Positions 1-9,323 of a stretch of 64,000 bases of DNA are shown here, in pieces. The position numbers and the translations under genes are program-made. Under the pieces are notes generated by a model, which ran no database searches, was not told the origin of the DNA, and saw nothing but the letters and a program-made list of their open reading frames with translations. Position 1 is the stretch's first letter. Each line of letters begins with the position of its first letter. Location of the stretch: positions 62,001-126,000 of the forward strand of contig NZ_WPZO01000013.1 in assembly GCF_013031355.1 (NCBI RefSeq). The letters are read 5' to 3'. Source of the stretch: Ruegeria arenilitoris (GTDB lineage: Bacteria; Pseudomonadota; Alphaproteobacteria; Rhodobacterales; Rhodobacteraceae).

Positions 1-1316
1 GGTGGGGTAATCTCCTCGCCCGTTGCATCATGGGAATACCACGCCCAGTCCGGGCACCGGCTGAGGCCCACTGCGTCGACACCAAGGAAGTAAGTCGCCG
101 CCTTGATATTGGCGGCATTGCGGACGGCATCAGTCGGAGGCGTCGCATCGGCGCTCTCGCCATCCTGCAACAAAACAAACGCGCCCAGCGCGCGGCGTTG
201 GGCGAAGCTCGGTGCGGCCTTGCGCACATAGTACCCGCCCTTCGCCGCATCCTGCAGATGCTTGCCCATGTCCCCGAACTGCGCCCGCGCGAACATGTCG
301 GCGCGCTTGGGAACGCGGGCGACGTTTTCCTCGTCGATATAGGTGGTTGGCGTATCGACCCGCTTGAGGCTCTCGAACGGATGCGCGCCATCCACATAAC
401 GCCGCTTGGCATAAGGGTCGCGGTTCAGTGCATTTTTGGCGAACCCCGTGCCCAGCCACCACGCCGGCCCTTGTGTCCGGAACCACGGCTGCTGCGCTAT
501 CGATTGCAGGGGCTGATCGTGGGCGATCTCCATCTCGGTGGTCACTGCGGCCAGACCGAACCGCTTGCCCAGCCACGGCGCCACGAGGTCCTCATCCTCT
601 ACCGAGGCCAAACCCGCAGCAACCGCCAGCTTGCCCAGATCGACCTCGGTCGACATCACCGAATGCGCCCGCGCGTCAAAGCCCAGCAGGCGGATATAGT
701 TGGCGATCACCACCGCGTTCTCGGTCGCCAATAAACAAGCGCGGTGATCCTGCGCGTCGATGATCCAGTCTGCGCCCGGTTCCTCCGGATCAGGATCACG
801 GTTGTATTCATACAGAAAGACGATGGAATGGCGGTGCGTGCCCATCGGCCTAGGCGCGGCCTCCATGCTCTCCTTCAGATCGGCCATGATCAGGTCGATG
901 CCCGAGGCCAGCGTCTTGGTCTGCCGCGTCTTCAGCGCGTGGGCCAGACGGTCGATATCGGGATTGCGGCGGGGCTCGGGCAGCAAAGCCTCGGGTGGCA
1001 GGGGGCCACAGCCCATCATCGAGGCATCGTTGAAATAGCCAAACGCCTTCAGGTGGTTGGCGCGCTCTACCGGATCGGTCGGAATGTCCGAAGCCACAGG
1101 GTTTACGAAGCCGTCGCGGATGGTGTCCATCATCGCCTGAAATTCGCCCATCGCATTGACGATACTTTCGGGATGATCCGGGCGATGAAAGCTGAGCGGC
1201 TGCATCGGCTTTACCGCAGACAAGTCAGGCAGGGATGTTTGCCGCGACAACCGCTCCAGCGGGTATTTACCCATATGAACCGGTCGGTTCTTGTCCGAGA
1301 AAAAACGGATTCCCAT
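1..1316 (-). CDS. reductive dehalogenase-like (RdhA-type) protein, 5' part only
   Basis: An open frame of 438 codons runs off the left edge of the window, so the C-terminal half, where RdhA proteins carry their 4Fe-4S cysteine motifs, is not visible. The start at 1316 is preceded by AGGAGG at 1323-1328 with a 6-nt gap. The protein is soluble, with no Tat or Sec signal, which fits the cytosolic, catabolic class of reductive dehalogenases rather than the membrane-linked respiratory class. The region around VDLGKLAVAAGLA (near residue 225) resembles the conserved corrinoid-domain block, and an FESLKRVDTPTTYID block follows near residue 320. It is transcribed divergently from the LysR gene at 1392. 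The family call rests on recalled similarity; a related B12/Fe-S protein of the epoxyqueuosine-reductase superfamily is the main alternative. Confidence 0.55.
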   Translation of the reverse strand, partial: MGIRFFSDKNRPVHMGKYPLERLSRQTSLPDLSAVKPMQPLSFHRPDHPESIVNAMGEFQAMMDTIRDGFVNPVASDIPTDPVERANHLKAFGYFNDASMMGCGPLPPEALLPEPRRNPDIDRLAHALKTRQTKTLASGIDLIMADLKESMEAAPRPMGTHRHSIVFLYEYNRDPDPEEPGADWIIDAQDHRACLLATENAVVIANYIRLLGFDARAHSVMSTEVDLGKLAVAAGLASVEDEDLVAPWLGKRFGLAAVTTEMEIAHDQPLQSIAQQPWFRTQGPAWWLGTGFAKNALNRDPYAKRRYVDGAHPFESLKRVDTPTTYIDEENVARVPKRADMFARAQFGDMGKHLQDAAKGGYYVRKAAPSFAQRRALGAFVLLQDGESADATPPTDAVRNAANIKAATYFLGVDAVGLSRCPDWAWYSHDATGEEITP

Positions 1317-1372
1317 CGCGTGCCTCCTGATGATCACTGTCACCTAATGCGCGGTGGACTGCAAATCCATTC

Positions 1373-1384
1373 ATGACTAGTCAT
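1373..1384. promoter_or_regulatory. 12-bp perfect palindrome between divergent genes
   Basis: ATGACTAGTCAT is a perfect dyad in the 75-bp gap between the RdhA-like gene and the divergent LysR gene, ending 7 nt before the LysR start. It is a candidate operator for autoregulation by that LysR protein. LysR sites usually hold a T-N11-A core, so the assignment is only positional. Confidence 0.35.
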
Positions 1385-1391
1385 AGATGGT

Positions 1392-2303
1392 ATGAGCAAA
1401 ACTGATTTCACGGACCTGGACGGCAAGGTCCTGCGCACCTTTCTGATTATCCTCGAGGAAAACTCGGTCTCGAAAGCCGCTGACCGTCTGGGTGTTACCC
1501 AATCGGCGATCAGCCATACGTTGGCCAAACTGCGGCAGGTTTTGAGTGATCCGCTGTTCGTGCGCTCGGGTCAGGGCCTGACACCGACCGAGCGCGCCCT
1601 GTCCCTGAAGGAGCCGGTTCAACAAGTTCTGGACGGGATGCGTGCGTTGACCGACGATCGCCCGTTCGATCCTTTGTCCGAAGAGATCAGCATCCAGATC
1701 GCTACCAACGACATGCCGCGCGAGTTGATCTTTCCGCCGCTGCTGCGCGCATTGCGGGCCGAAGGCGTCCGGCTGCGGTTGGGGTTCATACCCTCGGGTG
1801 TTCCCGATCCGGACCTGCTGCGCAGTGATCGGTGCCAACTGATGCTGACCCCGCTGCCGCCTGATGGGCCGGATATTTTCCAGAAGCGCGTGCTGATCAG
1901 CCCCTTGATGATCTTTTTCGACGCGGCGCGGCGCAATCCGCCGGACAGTTGGCAGAGTTATTGCGAAACCGAACATGTCGAGGTGCGCTTTGCCGACGGC
2001 CGCAGCTCGCGCGCAGTGATGCGAGGCGTGGATCAGAGCCAGATCATGCCGCCCACCGTTACACTGCCGCATTTCAATGCCATCCCGTCCTTCGTGAAGG
2101 GCAGCGATCTGATCTCGACCGACACGCTGCTGATGAAACAGGGGCCTTTGGCAGCGCTGGATTGCGCGCCGTTGCCCTTCGATTGCGAGCCCGTGTCGAT
2201 CTACACGGTTTGGCACCAGCGCTCGACCAACGATCCGGCCCATCGTTGGCTGCGTGACCGGATCGAGGCCGTTGCAGCAGCGTTGCAGGACGAGTCTCCG
2301 TGA
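1392..2303 (+). CDS. LysR-family transcriptional regulator
   Basis: A 303-residue protein of typical LysR length. The N-terminal winged helix-turn-helix is clear (ENSVSKAADRLGVTQSAISH, then a recognition-helix extension ending PLFVRSGQGLTPTERA). A periplasmic-binding-protein-like effector domain follows. Divergent placement from the RdhA-like gene suggests that gene is its target. No good Shine-Dalgarno precedes the ATG, so it may be leaderless or poorly translated. Its stop codon (2301-2303) directly abuts the stop codon of the convergent FAD oxidoreductase gene (2304-2306), leaving no room for a terminator. Confidence 0.9.
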   Translation: MSKTDFTDLDGKVLRTFLIILEENSVSKAADRLGVTQSAISHTLAKLRQVLSDPLFVRSGQGLTPTERALSLKEPVQQVLDGMRALTDDRPFDPLSEEISIQIATNDMPRELIFPPLLRALRAEGVRLRLGFIPSGVPDPDLLRSDRCQLMLTPLPPDGPDIFQKRVLISPLMIFFDAARRNPPDSWQSYCETEHVEVRFADGRSSRAVMRGVDQSQIMPPTVTLPHFNAIPSFVKGSDLISTDTLLMKQGPLAALDCAPLPFDCEPVSIYTVWHQRSTNDPAHRWLRDRIEAVAAALQDESP

Positions 2304-3575
2304 TTAGAACCGCGCCTTGACGAAATGGGTCAATGCCGCGCCGGTTTCGAAATAGGCACGTCGTAGCCCGGTCCAGCTTTCGTGGTATTCGGGAACTGCA
2401 GGGACGGGCAGCAGCGACGGATCATCTCGCAGCAGGCTTTCCGCCGCAAGACGACCAAAAACGGTGCCCGGGCCGATACCACGACCGGAGTACCCATGCA
2501 CCGACAAAGCACCGGGACCGATCTGTGTGATCTTGGGAATATGGTCCGAGGTCATGGCAATCCGCCCGTGCCACCCTTCGATCAACCGTTGGTCAGCCAG
2601 TTGCGGGAACAGCTCGGACAGTTTGCGCCTGATCCAGGCGGTATGAGCGGCGCGGCCCGCCTGCCCCAGATCGCCCATGGCGCCGAGGATCAAGCGCCCC
2701 TCGGCGTCCATGCGGAACGAGGTCATGATCAGGCCGGTATCCCAGCACCCCTCACCGCCCGACAGGATGCTGGCGCGCAGATTGTCCGACAGCGGAGCGG
2801 TGGAGAACTGGAAGTAGTAGACCGGCACATATTCGGGGACCGAGGCCTGCAGCCACTGGTGATAGGCGTTGGTGGCCTGGATCACCGATTTCGCACGCAC
2901 CGTGCCATGATCGGTTTTCAGCGTCCAAACGCCGTCGTTATGCTGTATGGACTGAACTGGGTTTTGGGTCGCGATACACGCTCCGGCCTCGGCGGCGGCG
3001 CGGGCAAGGCCCCGGACATAGCTCAGCGGCTGGATTGTCCCCGCGCGGGGATCGAACAGAGCACCCTGGAATGTAGCGCTGCCCGTGCGTTGTTCCGTCT
3101 GGCTAGCTGACAGCAATTCAACCGGCGCACCCGTTGCGGACAGCTGTGTGTGCCGGGCCTGCAGGTCTCGCAGTCCTTTGGCGGAGTGCGCGCAGTGGAG
3201 TGTCCCATTCCGCACCGGTTCACAATTGATGTCATGATTTTCGATCAAATCAAACACATCGCCGGGCGCAGCGGCCAGCAGGTCGATCAGACGATCCCCG
3301 GCCTCACGCCCAAGGTGTTGGCGAATATCTTCGGGCGGCAGCCACAGCCCAGCATTCGCAAGCCCGACATTGCGGCCCGAGCCGCCATGACCGATTTCCT
3401 GCGCCTCGAGAAGGCAGACCGACGCCCCGGCCTGCGCCGCCGTCAGCGCGGCGGAGCAGCCCGTATAACCGCCACCGATCACCGCCAGATCGACAGTCAG
3501 GTCCCCGGTCAAGGGACGGCTTTCAACATGCTCCTGACAAGTCTTCAGCCAGAGGGACTGATCGTAGCCGCTCAT
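2304..3575 (-). CDS. FAD-dependent amine/amino-acid oxidoreductase (DAO family)
   Basis: A 423-residue protein of the glycine/D-amino-acid oxidase fold. The Rossmann motif VIGGGYTGCSAALTAAQAG (about residues 31-49) binds FAD, and GHGGSGRNVG (about 62-71) is the pattern typical of the gamma-glutamylputrescine oxidase/PuuB-like branch. The C-terminal GYSGRGIGPG block is the second FAD contact. It is the last gene of a minus-strand operon, 39 bp after the malonyl-transferase-like gene. The substrate is probably an amine or amino acid, but which one cannot be read from the sequence. Overall family is secure. Confidence 0.85.
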   Translation of the reverse strand: MSGYDQSLWLKTCQEHVESRPLTGDLTVDLAVIGGGYTGCSAALTAAQAGASVCLLEAQEIGHGGSGRNVGLANAGLWLPPEDIRQHLGREAGDRLIDLLAAAPGDVFDLIENHDINCEPVRNGTLHCAHSAKGLRDLQARHTQLSATGAPVELLSASQTEQRTGSATFQGALFDPRAGTIQPLSYVRGLARAAAEAGACIATQNPVQSIQHNDGVWTLKTDHGTVRAKSVIQATNAYHQWLQASVPEYVPVYYFQFSTAPLSDNLRASILSGGEGCWDTGLIMTSFRMDAEGRLILGAMGDLGQAGRAAHTAWIRRKLSELFPQLADQRLIEGWHGRIAMTSDHIPKITQIGPGALSVHGYSGRGIGPGTVFGRLAAESLLRDDPSLLPVPAVPEYHESWTGLRRAYFETGAALTHFVKARF

Positions 3576-3614
3576 GCAACGCTCCTTGAATTTGCGCGGA
3601 TCATCGGGGCTGGA

Positions 3615-4649
3615 TCAGCCGGTTGCAAGCGCCCTTTGATCGTCGCGGCCCATGGCGATCAGGAAAGGCTGTGCGTCCTGCTGTGCCTGAAACGCCGCCT
3701 TGTCGGACATGCCGCGCCAGTCAGCCAGAACCAGTGATTGCGCCACGGCTCCACCCAGAGTTGCGCCGGGGCCCGTCACGATGAACAAATCGGGTGCAAA
3801 CTCGCGCGCGGCAGTCTGGATCGCGCGGGTAAAGTCATACGCCTCGGTCACCTGATGGCCCAGCGTATAATCCCAAAGCGCCTGCGTATCTGTCGCTCCC
3901 GGCCACCAGATTTTACCGCGCCCATCGATCAGGGGGCGTTTCGGCTGGCCAAACAACTCGGCGCCTAGCCGGGCACGCCCTTCGGCCGCAACGGGGGCCT
4001 GCAACGCGGTGTGGAAGGCCGCGTGGTTGGGAAGCCGCATCGGGAAACGGTCCTGAATTGTGGGGTACGCAGCCTCAAACGCCTTGAGACCCGCCTCATT
4101 TCCCGCAAGAACCAGCATCCCGCCCAGATCAATGGACAGCGCCAGATCGCACCCATCAGACGCGTTGATCCGTGCCACATCGGCCAGCAACTCAGCCTTG
4201 CGGGCGGCGTCGTTTTCCCAGTTCTCCTCCACAAACGGATAGACCAACTGGCCACCGATCAATTGGTCCTGCATCAACGTGCCCATGGTGTTCACCACGC
4301 GAAACCCGTCCTGTGGAGACAGGGCGCCACCTGCGGCCAAAGCGATGTACCACCCCATCGAATTGCCTGTGACGGCAACCACTTCGACCTCGTCAGTAAT
4401 GGTCTGCGCATCTGCCAGCGAGGCCGCATAGATCAGGGGCGAGGCGATGTCTCCGCGGGAATATTTGCTGACCGTGTACCGATTGGCGCCGTCCAGCGCG
4501 GTCACGGCCTCCTGCCCGGCCTCGGCGCGGATGGTATCGAAGCTGTGAAACAGGTCCATCCGCTGCGCGTGATGGCGGTGCAGATAACCCAGTTCGGGTT
4601 TGTTATAGGTGCCCCGCCCGGGACAGATCACAACGGCAGTGCGGGTCAT
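3615..4649 (-). CDS. ACP S-malonyltransferase-like acyltransferase
   Basis: About 344 residues. The frame is open further upstream to 4835, but the start at 4649 is preferred: it gives an ATGA overlap with the stop of the upstream dehydrogenase gene and begins with the family-typical MTRTAVVICPGRG. The nucleophile elbow GNSMGWY holds the catalytic serine, and PNHAAFHT supplies the histidine region of FabD-like transacylases. No acyl carrier protein or ketosynthase lies nearby. Its operon partners (2-oxoacid dehydrogenase E1 and an amine oxidase) suggest acyl transfer in a catabolic route rather than fatty-acid synthesis; that role is inference. Confidence 0.7.
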   Translation of the reverse strand: MTRTAVVICPGRGTYNKPELGYLHRHHAQRMDLFHSFDTIRAEAGQEAVTALDGANRYTVSKYSRGDIASPLIYAASLADAQTITDEVEVVAVTGNSMGWYIALAAGGALSPQDGFRVVNTMGTLMQDQLIGGQLVYPFVEENWENDAARKAELLADVARINASDGCDLALSIDLGGMLVLAGNEAGLKAFEAAYPTIQDRFPMRLPNHAAFHTALQAPVAAEGRARLGAELFGQPKRPLIDGRGKIWWPGATDTQALWDYTLGHQVTEAYDFTRAIQTAAREFAPDLFIVTGPGATLGGAVAQSLVLADWRGMSDKAAFQAQQDAQPFLIAMGRDDQRALATG

Positions 4650-6838
4650 GCGCGGCCTCCGGTCAAATTCAATGCTGCGGCAACAATGCCGCCCCTCGAC
4701 GGCAGCGGAGCGGCATAGGCCGGGCCGGTGGCGATGAAACAGTCCTCGGCCACAACGCGGGCGGTTGGGGTATCGGGGCGTTCCTCGGCGAAGAACGTCA
4801 TCAATGCCTCGGACTGGCTGCCGGTGCGGCGGCATTCATCCACGACCAGAACATGCGCGCAGGCTTTGGTGGCCTCACGCAAAGCGTCGACCGGCAAAGG
4901 TGCGAGCCAGCGCATGTCGATGATCCGGGCCTTCACGCCGGCCGCCTCCAGTTCAGGCATGGCCTGTTTCGACAGGTAATGCCCGTTGCCATAGGTCACG
5001 ATAGCCAGATCGGTCCCGTCGCCATGCACGCCAACCTCGCCCAGCGCGATGCGTTGATCGGGTGAGGGATAGGTGGTCATCCACCCACTATCCTGCGCCT
5101 CATGCAGATCTCGCATCGGGTAGAGGGCGATGGGTTCCAGAAACACCACTACCCGCTGCTCTTCCCGCGCCAAACGCACGCATTCGCGCAGCATCTGCGC
5201 CGCGTCCGTGCCGGTCGAGGGGCACGCAATGATCACGCCCGGAACATCTCGCAACACGGCCAGAGAATTGTCGTTGTGGAAATGCCCGCCGAACCCTTTC
5301 TGATAGCCCAGCCCCGCAATCCGCAGCACCATCGGGTTGGTGAACTGGCCGTTCGAGAAAAACGGCAGCGTCGCGGCTTCTCCCCGGATCTGATCCTCGG
5401 CATTGTGCAGATAGGCGAGGAACTGGATTTCAGGGATTGGAATGAAACCGTTATGGCCCATGCCAATCGCCAACCCCAATATGGACTGTTCGTCCAGCAG
5501 CGTGTCGATCACCCGGTCCGGGCCGAACCGCTGTTGCAGTTTCTGGGTCACCCCATAGACGCCGCCCTTGCGGCCAACGTCTTCGCCCATGCAGACGACC
5601 TCGCCATGTTCCAGCATCAGATCGGTCAGTGCCCAGTTGATGAGGCGGCTCATGGGCTGAGGATCATCCATCGCGCGCATATCGCCGCCAAAGGCCTTGG
5701 CCCGTGCGTCGGCGCTGGGGCCGTTGGTAGGTTTGCAGGGACGTTTCGGAGGAATCAGGCTGGCCATGACCTCAGCGGCATTGGACAGATGCGGACGCGT
5801 GGCCGCCTCGACCGCGATGCGATCGGTACGGGCGCAGGTATCTTCGTAGATTTTCAGGGACTCCGCAGGTGGCAGCGCACCCGCCTGATCCAGCAGGCGC
5901 ACGCTGTGCAGCAGGGGATCATTGGCCTCGTCTGCCTCGACCTCGGACTTCGACAGATAGGTGGTCGGCACATCCGCCCCGGCATGACCGTAAAGGCGCA
6001 CGGTTTTCAGGTGCAGGAAGGCGGGCTTTCGGCGAGTTCGTACATAGTCAGCGGCCTCCTGCGCCACGGCATATGTTTCATAGATGTCTAACCCGTTGGC
6101 TTGAAAATACTTGATCCCCGGGCGATGTTCCATCGACGCCTGTATCCAGCCTTTCGGCGTTTTCACCGAAATACCGATCCCGTTATCCTCGCATACAAAC
6201 AACAAAGGCAGCGGTGTTGACTGAACACTCGTCCAACCCGCGGTGTTAATCGCACCTTGCGCTGTCGAATGGTTGGCCGAAGCATCCCCGAAGGAACACA
6301 TGGCAATCCCATCCACGGGCAATTCCCTATGTTCAGGGTCATGCCGCCGGGCTGCACCCAGACTGTAGGCCGCGCCGACCGCCTTGGGCAGATGGCTGGC
6401 GATGGTCGAGGTCTGCGGTGGAATCATCAGCGCCTTGGAGCCCAGCACCTTATGTCGCCCGCCCGAGGTCGGGTCTTCTTTCGAGCACGCAAAACTGAGC
6501 AACATGTCCCAGGCGATCTGCTGGCCGGGCACCTGCTCGGCCCGGGCAATCTGAAACGCCGCATCACGATAGTGAAGGAACGCGATGTCGGTCGGGCGCA
6601 GTGCGTGGGCAACAGCCGCCATCCCCTCATGCCCTGATGAGCCGATAGTATAGAATCCCTGCCCCGCCTTCTGCATCGCACGGCTGGTGCGATCCAGCGC
6701 CCGGCTCAGAACCTGAGAGCGGAACAGTGATATCGCGTCGGCGTTGCTTAGACCCGGCCGCGGAGCTGCACCATCGGGAAAGTCGCCTTTCGCCACCCGG
6801 GTCAGGAAATTTTCGTGAACGATCTGAGCGCGATCCAT
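4646..6838 (-). CDS. 2-oxoacid dehydrogenase E1, alpha and beta subunits fused
   Basis: A 730-residue single chain carrying both halves of a thiamine-diphosphate E1. The N-terminal half is alpha-like: GSSGHEGMAAVAHAL, then the ThDP motif from GDASANHSTAQGA to VCEDNGIGIS. The C-terminal half from about residue 390 is beta-like, with GEDVGRKGGVYGVTQKL, FLEPIALYP and the closing DMRWLAPLPVDA block. It heads a three-gene minus-strand operon and is divergent from a LysR gene. In most bacteria these are two genes; fused forms are known in oxidoreductases of the pyruvate/branched-chain/acetoin group. No E2 or E3 gene is in the window, so it must borrow one or act as a stand-alone decarboxylase. Confidence 0.85.
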   Translation of the reverse strand: MDRAQIVHENFLTRVAKGDFPDGAAPRPGLSNADAISLFRSQVLSRALDRTSRAMQKAGQGFYTIGSSGHEGMAAVAHALRPTDIAFLHYRDAAFQIARAEQVPGQQIAWDMLLSFACSKEDPTSGGRHKVLGSKALMIPPQTSTIASHLPKAVGAAYSLGAARRHDPEHRELPVDGIAMCSFGDASANHSTAQGAINTAGWTSVQSTPLPLLFVCEDNGIGISVKTPKGWIQASMEHRPGIKYFQANGLDIYETYAVAQEAADYVRTRRKPAFLHLKTVRLYGHAGADVPTTYLSKSEVEADEANDPLLHSVRLLDQAGALPPAESLKIYEDTCARTDRIAVEAATRPHLSNAAEVMASLIPPKRPCKPTNGPSADARAKAFGGDMRAMDDPQPMSRLINWALTDLMLEHGEVVCMGEDVGRKGGVYGVTQKLQQRFGPDRVIDTLLDEQSILGLAIGMGHNGFIPIPEIQFLAYLHNAEDQIRGEAATLPFFSNGQFTNPMVLRIAGLGYQKGFGGHFHNDNSLAVLRDVPGVIIACPSTGTDAAQMLRECVRLAREEQRVVVFLEPIALYPMRDLHEAQDSGWMTTYPSPDQRIALGEVGVHGDGTDLAIVTYGNGHYLSKQAMPELEAAGVKARIIDMRWLAPLPVDALREATKACAHVLVVDECRRTGSQSEALMTFFAEERPDTPTARVVAEDCFIATGPAYAAPLPSRGGIVAAALNLTGGRA

Positions 6839-6999
6839 GGCCTGTTCCCCGGTCTTCCAATTCTTAAGCTGAGCGATTTCATCTTGGATAGCACGCAGGT
6901 TCTTAACCGGTCATCCAAAAGAAAAGCCTGTATGTGTATCAGGCTGGCGGACGGCAAATGCCAGTGATATTCCATCCAAAAGGTATGAGGATTCATCAT

Positions 7000-7899
7000 A
7001 TGATTGCCCCGCGTCGGTTCCTGCCCTCGATCCCATCATTGCTGGCGCTTGAGGCCGTTGATCGCCTCGGCAGCGCCTCTGCTGCCGCCGAGGAGTTGTC
7101 GCTGACGCAAAGCGCCATCAGTCGGCAGCTCAAATCGATGGAGGAGCAACTGGGCGTGGACCTGATCCAGCGCAGCCAGATGCGGCTGCACCTGACGCCA
7201 GCGGCCAAGGAATACGTACAGGTCGCGCGCACGGCGCTGAACCAACTGGCGCAAGCGTCCCTGAAACTAAAAGCTAACCCGACCGGAGGATCACTGAACC
7301 TGTCGATCCTGCCCGCTTTCGGAATGCACTGGCTGGCCCCGCGCCTGCAGGATTTCGCCCGCCGCCACCCGGAGGTCACGGTGAACCTGAACACCCGCCT
7401 GCGCCCGTTTGACTTTGACACCGAACGTTTCGACGCGGCCATACATTTCGGCCAGCGCGACTGGGCCGGTGTGAACTACCTGCGCATCATGCGCGAAGAT
7501 GTGCTGCCTGTGTGCTCACCCGATCTGCTGCCCGATGACGCTGAGGACATCGGTTGGCTGACGGAAGCCCCTTTGCTGCACCTTGAGACACGCCCCGACG
7601 CTTGGGAACGGTGGTTTGCCGCGCAAGGCCAAGAGGTGACCGGGATCCACGGAATGCTGTTCGACCAATTCTCGACTATGGGGCAGGCCACGATCCACGG
7701 GCTGGGTGTGGCGTTGTTGCCCAGCTACCTGATCGAGGCGGACCTGGCGGCGGGCCGGCTGGTGCCGGCTTGGCGCGGACCGGGGGTGAGCCTCGGGGAC
7801 TTTTACCTTGTCTGGCCGCAATCTCGCGCGGAATCCGAACCACTCAAGTCGTTTCGTGCGTGGCTGCAAGGGCAGATTGACCAAACGAGCAACGCATAA
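7000..7899 (+). CDS. LysR-family regulator (GcvA-like)
   Basis: 299 residues from the ATG at 7000, chosen because GAGG at 6987-6990 sits 9 nt upstream; in-frame starts at 6934, 6958 and 6985 lack this and would add a tail unlike the family. The HTH is SASAAAEELSLTQSAISRQL. PSIPSLLALEAVDR just before it and the FDTERFDAAIHFG block in the effector domain are typical of the GcvA branch. It lies divergent from the E1/acyltransferase/oxidase operon across a 161-bp gap, so it is the likely regulator of that operon. Confidence 0.9.
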   Translation: MIAPRRFLPSIPSLLALEAVDRLGSASAAAEELSLTQSAISRQLKSMEEQLGVDLIQRSQMRLHLTPAAKEYVQVARTALNQLAQASLKLKANPTGGSLNLSILPAFGMHWLAPRLQDFARRHPEVTVNLNTRLRPFDFDTERFDAAIHFGQRDWAGVNYLRIMREDVLPVCSPDLLPDDAEDIGWLTEAPLLHLETRPDAWERWFAAQGQEVTGIHGMLFDQFSTMGQATIHGLGVALLPSYLIEADLAAGRLVPAWRGPGVSLGDFYLVWPQSRAESEPLKSFRAWLQGQIDQTSNA

Positions 7900-7923
7900 G
7901 AACAGGGTCCGAATATCCTGCGC

Positions 7924-7996
7924 GGCCTACGGCCTTGCGTCCTGCGGACGGCAGGGGGGCCAGGCAGGCGCGGGCTACGCCCGCGCCTGCCTGGCC
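7924..7996. repeat. cluster of three GC-rich hairpins between convergent genes
   Basis: Three inverted repeats follow one another: GGCC-TAC-GGCC (7924-7934), CGTCC-TGC-GGACG (7938-7950) and a perfect 18-bp stem with a TAC loop (7958-7975 paired with 7979-7996). They lie between the convergent ends of the LysR gene (7899) and the acyl-CoA dehydrogenase gene (8057). A bidirectional transcription barrier or a REP-like dispersed element would both fit; there is no T-tract of a classic intrinsic terminator. Confidence 0.7.
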
Positions 7997-8056
7997 CAAC
8001 GGGAGGAGATGTTTCGCCAGAAACGTCAACGACGGGCGGGAGGAGCGCTGGTTTGG

Positions 8057-9214
8057 CTAGGTATCCAATGACCGAGCAATGAGTTCCTTCATGATCTCGT
8101 TGGTGCCGCCATAGATCATCTGAACCCGCGCATCCGCGTAAAGGCGGGCGATCGGGTATTCCATCATGAACCCGTAACCGCCAAACAGTTGCAGGCATTC
8201 GTGCATGACCTCGTTCTGAACTTCCGATCCCCAATACTTCACCATCGAGGCCGTGGCAGCATCCAGTGTCCCCGCCTCAAGCCGCGCGATACAGTCGTTG
8301 ACGAAGCTGCGCAGGACCTCGGCCTTGGTCTTGCACTCGGCCAGTTTGAAGCGGGTGTTCTGAAAATCCATCACCCGTTGGCCGAATGCCTTGCGCTCTT
8401 GCGTGTATTTCACCGTTTCCGCGATGGCGAAATCTATCGCGCCCAGCGCCCCGATGCCGATGGTCAGACGTTCCCACGGCAACTGTTTCATCATCTGATA
8501 AAAGCCCTGCCCCTCTTCCGCGCCCAGAAGATTGGTCATCGGCACCTTGACGTCTTCAAAGAACAACTCGGCCGTGTCATTGGCCTTCATTCCCAGTTTT
8601 TTCAGGTTCCGCCCCTTGCGGAATCCCTCTGCGCCCTCGGTCTCCACCGCGATCAGCGAGACACCCTTTGAACCCTGCGACTTGTCGGTCTTGCAGGCCA
8701 CAAGGATCAGGTCCGCCGACTGGCCGTTGGTGATAAAAATCTTGGATCCGTTCAGCCGATAGGAATTACGATCCCTGTCTGCGGTCGTCCGAATGGATTG
8801 CACATCCGAACCGGTTCCGGGTTCGGTCATGGCCAGCGCGCCGACCATCTCGCCCGAGGCCAGACGCGGCAGCCATTTCTGCTTTTGATCCTCGCTGCCA
8901 TAGGTGTTGATGTAGTGAACGACGATGGTCTGGATCGCATAGCCCCACCCGGAATCCCCATGCGAAGCCTGCGTATAGAGCGTCACCGCATCAAACCCGA
9001 TGCCACCGCCAACGCCGCCATAGGCTTCGGGGATCGCACCGGCCATCAACCCCATGTCGCCCGCCTTGTGCCACATATCACGATCGACAACACCGTTTTC
9101 GTTCCAGCGGTCGAGGTTCGGCACCAGTTCATCTTTCATGAACCGGTCCGCCATTTCAGCAAACATCTGATGCTCTTCGGTCACCCAACCCGCAGAAGTG
9201 GTAAACAGCGGCAT
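8057..9214 (-). CDS. acyl-CoA dehydrogenase
   Basis: 385 residues, the usual length for the soluble FAD acyl-CoA dehydrogenase family, which oxidises acyl-CoA to trans-2-enoyl-CoA and passes electrons to ETF. The signature AMTEPGTGSDVQSI (about residues 134-147) and the C-terminal block LFGGYGFMMEYP followed by QMIYGGTNEIMKE are both intact. The TetR gene at 9324 on the same strand lies directly upstream and may control it. Acyl chain specificity cannot be told from sequence; a short- or branched-chain substrate is plausible. Confidence 0.92.
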   Translation of the reverse strand: MPLFTTSAGWVTEEHQMFAEMADRFMKDELVPNLDRWNENGVVDRDMWHKAGDMGLMAGAIPEAYGGVGGGIGFDAVTLYTQASHGDSGWGYAIQTIVVHYINTYGSEDQKQKWLPRLASGEMVGALAMTEPGTGSDVQSIRTTADRDRNSYRLNGSKIFITNGQSADLILVACKTDKSQGSKGVSLIAVETEGAEGFRKGRNLKKLGMKANDTAELFFEDVKVPMTNLLGAEEGQGFYQMMKQLPWERLTIGIGALGAIDFAIAETVKYTQERKAFGQRVMDFQNTRFKLAECKTKAEVLRSFVNDCIARLEAGTLDAATASMVKYWGSEVQNEVMHECLQLFGGYGFMMEYPIARLYADARVQMIYGGTNEIMKELIARSLDT

Positions 9215-9323
9215 ACGACATCCTCCCCTTGCCTGTGCCTGAACAGCCTAGCTTTGGAGGTTTCGCATTCCAATCCATCGAGAGGCATCGCAACGCAACG
9301 TCGTTTTGATGATCAGGCCTCGT

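Noticed and set aside
30..763. Plus-strand frames over the first gene
   Set aside because: They are shadows of the minus-strand RdhA-like frame, which has coherent codon usage and a ribosome-binding site.
4650..4835. Longer N-terminus for the acyltransferase-like gene
   Set aside because: The extension overlaps the dehydrogenase coding sequence and has no family similarity; the ATGA-coupled start at 4649 fits better.
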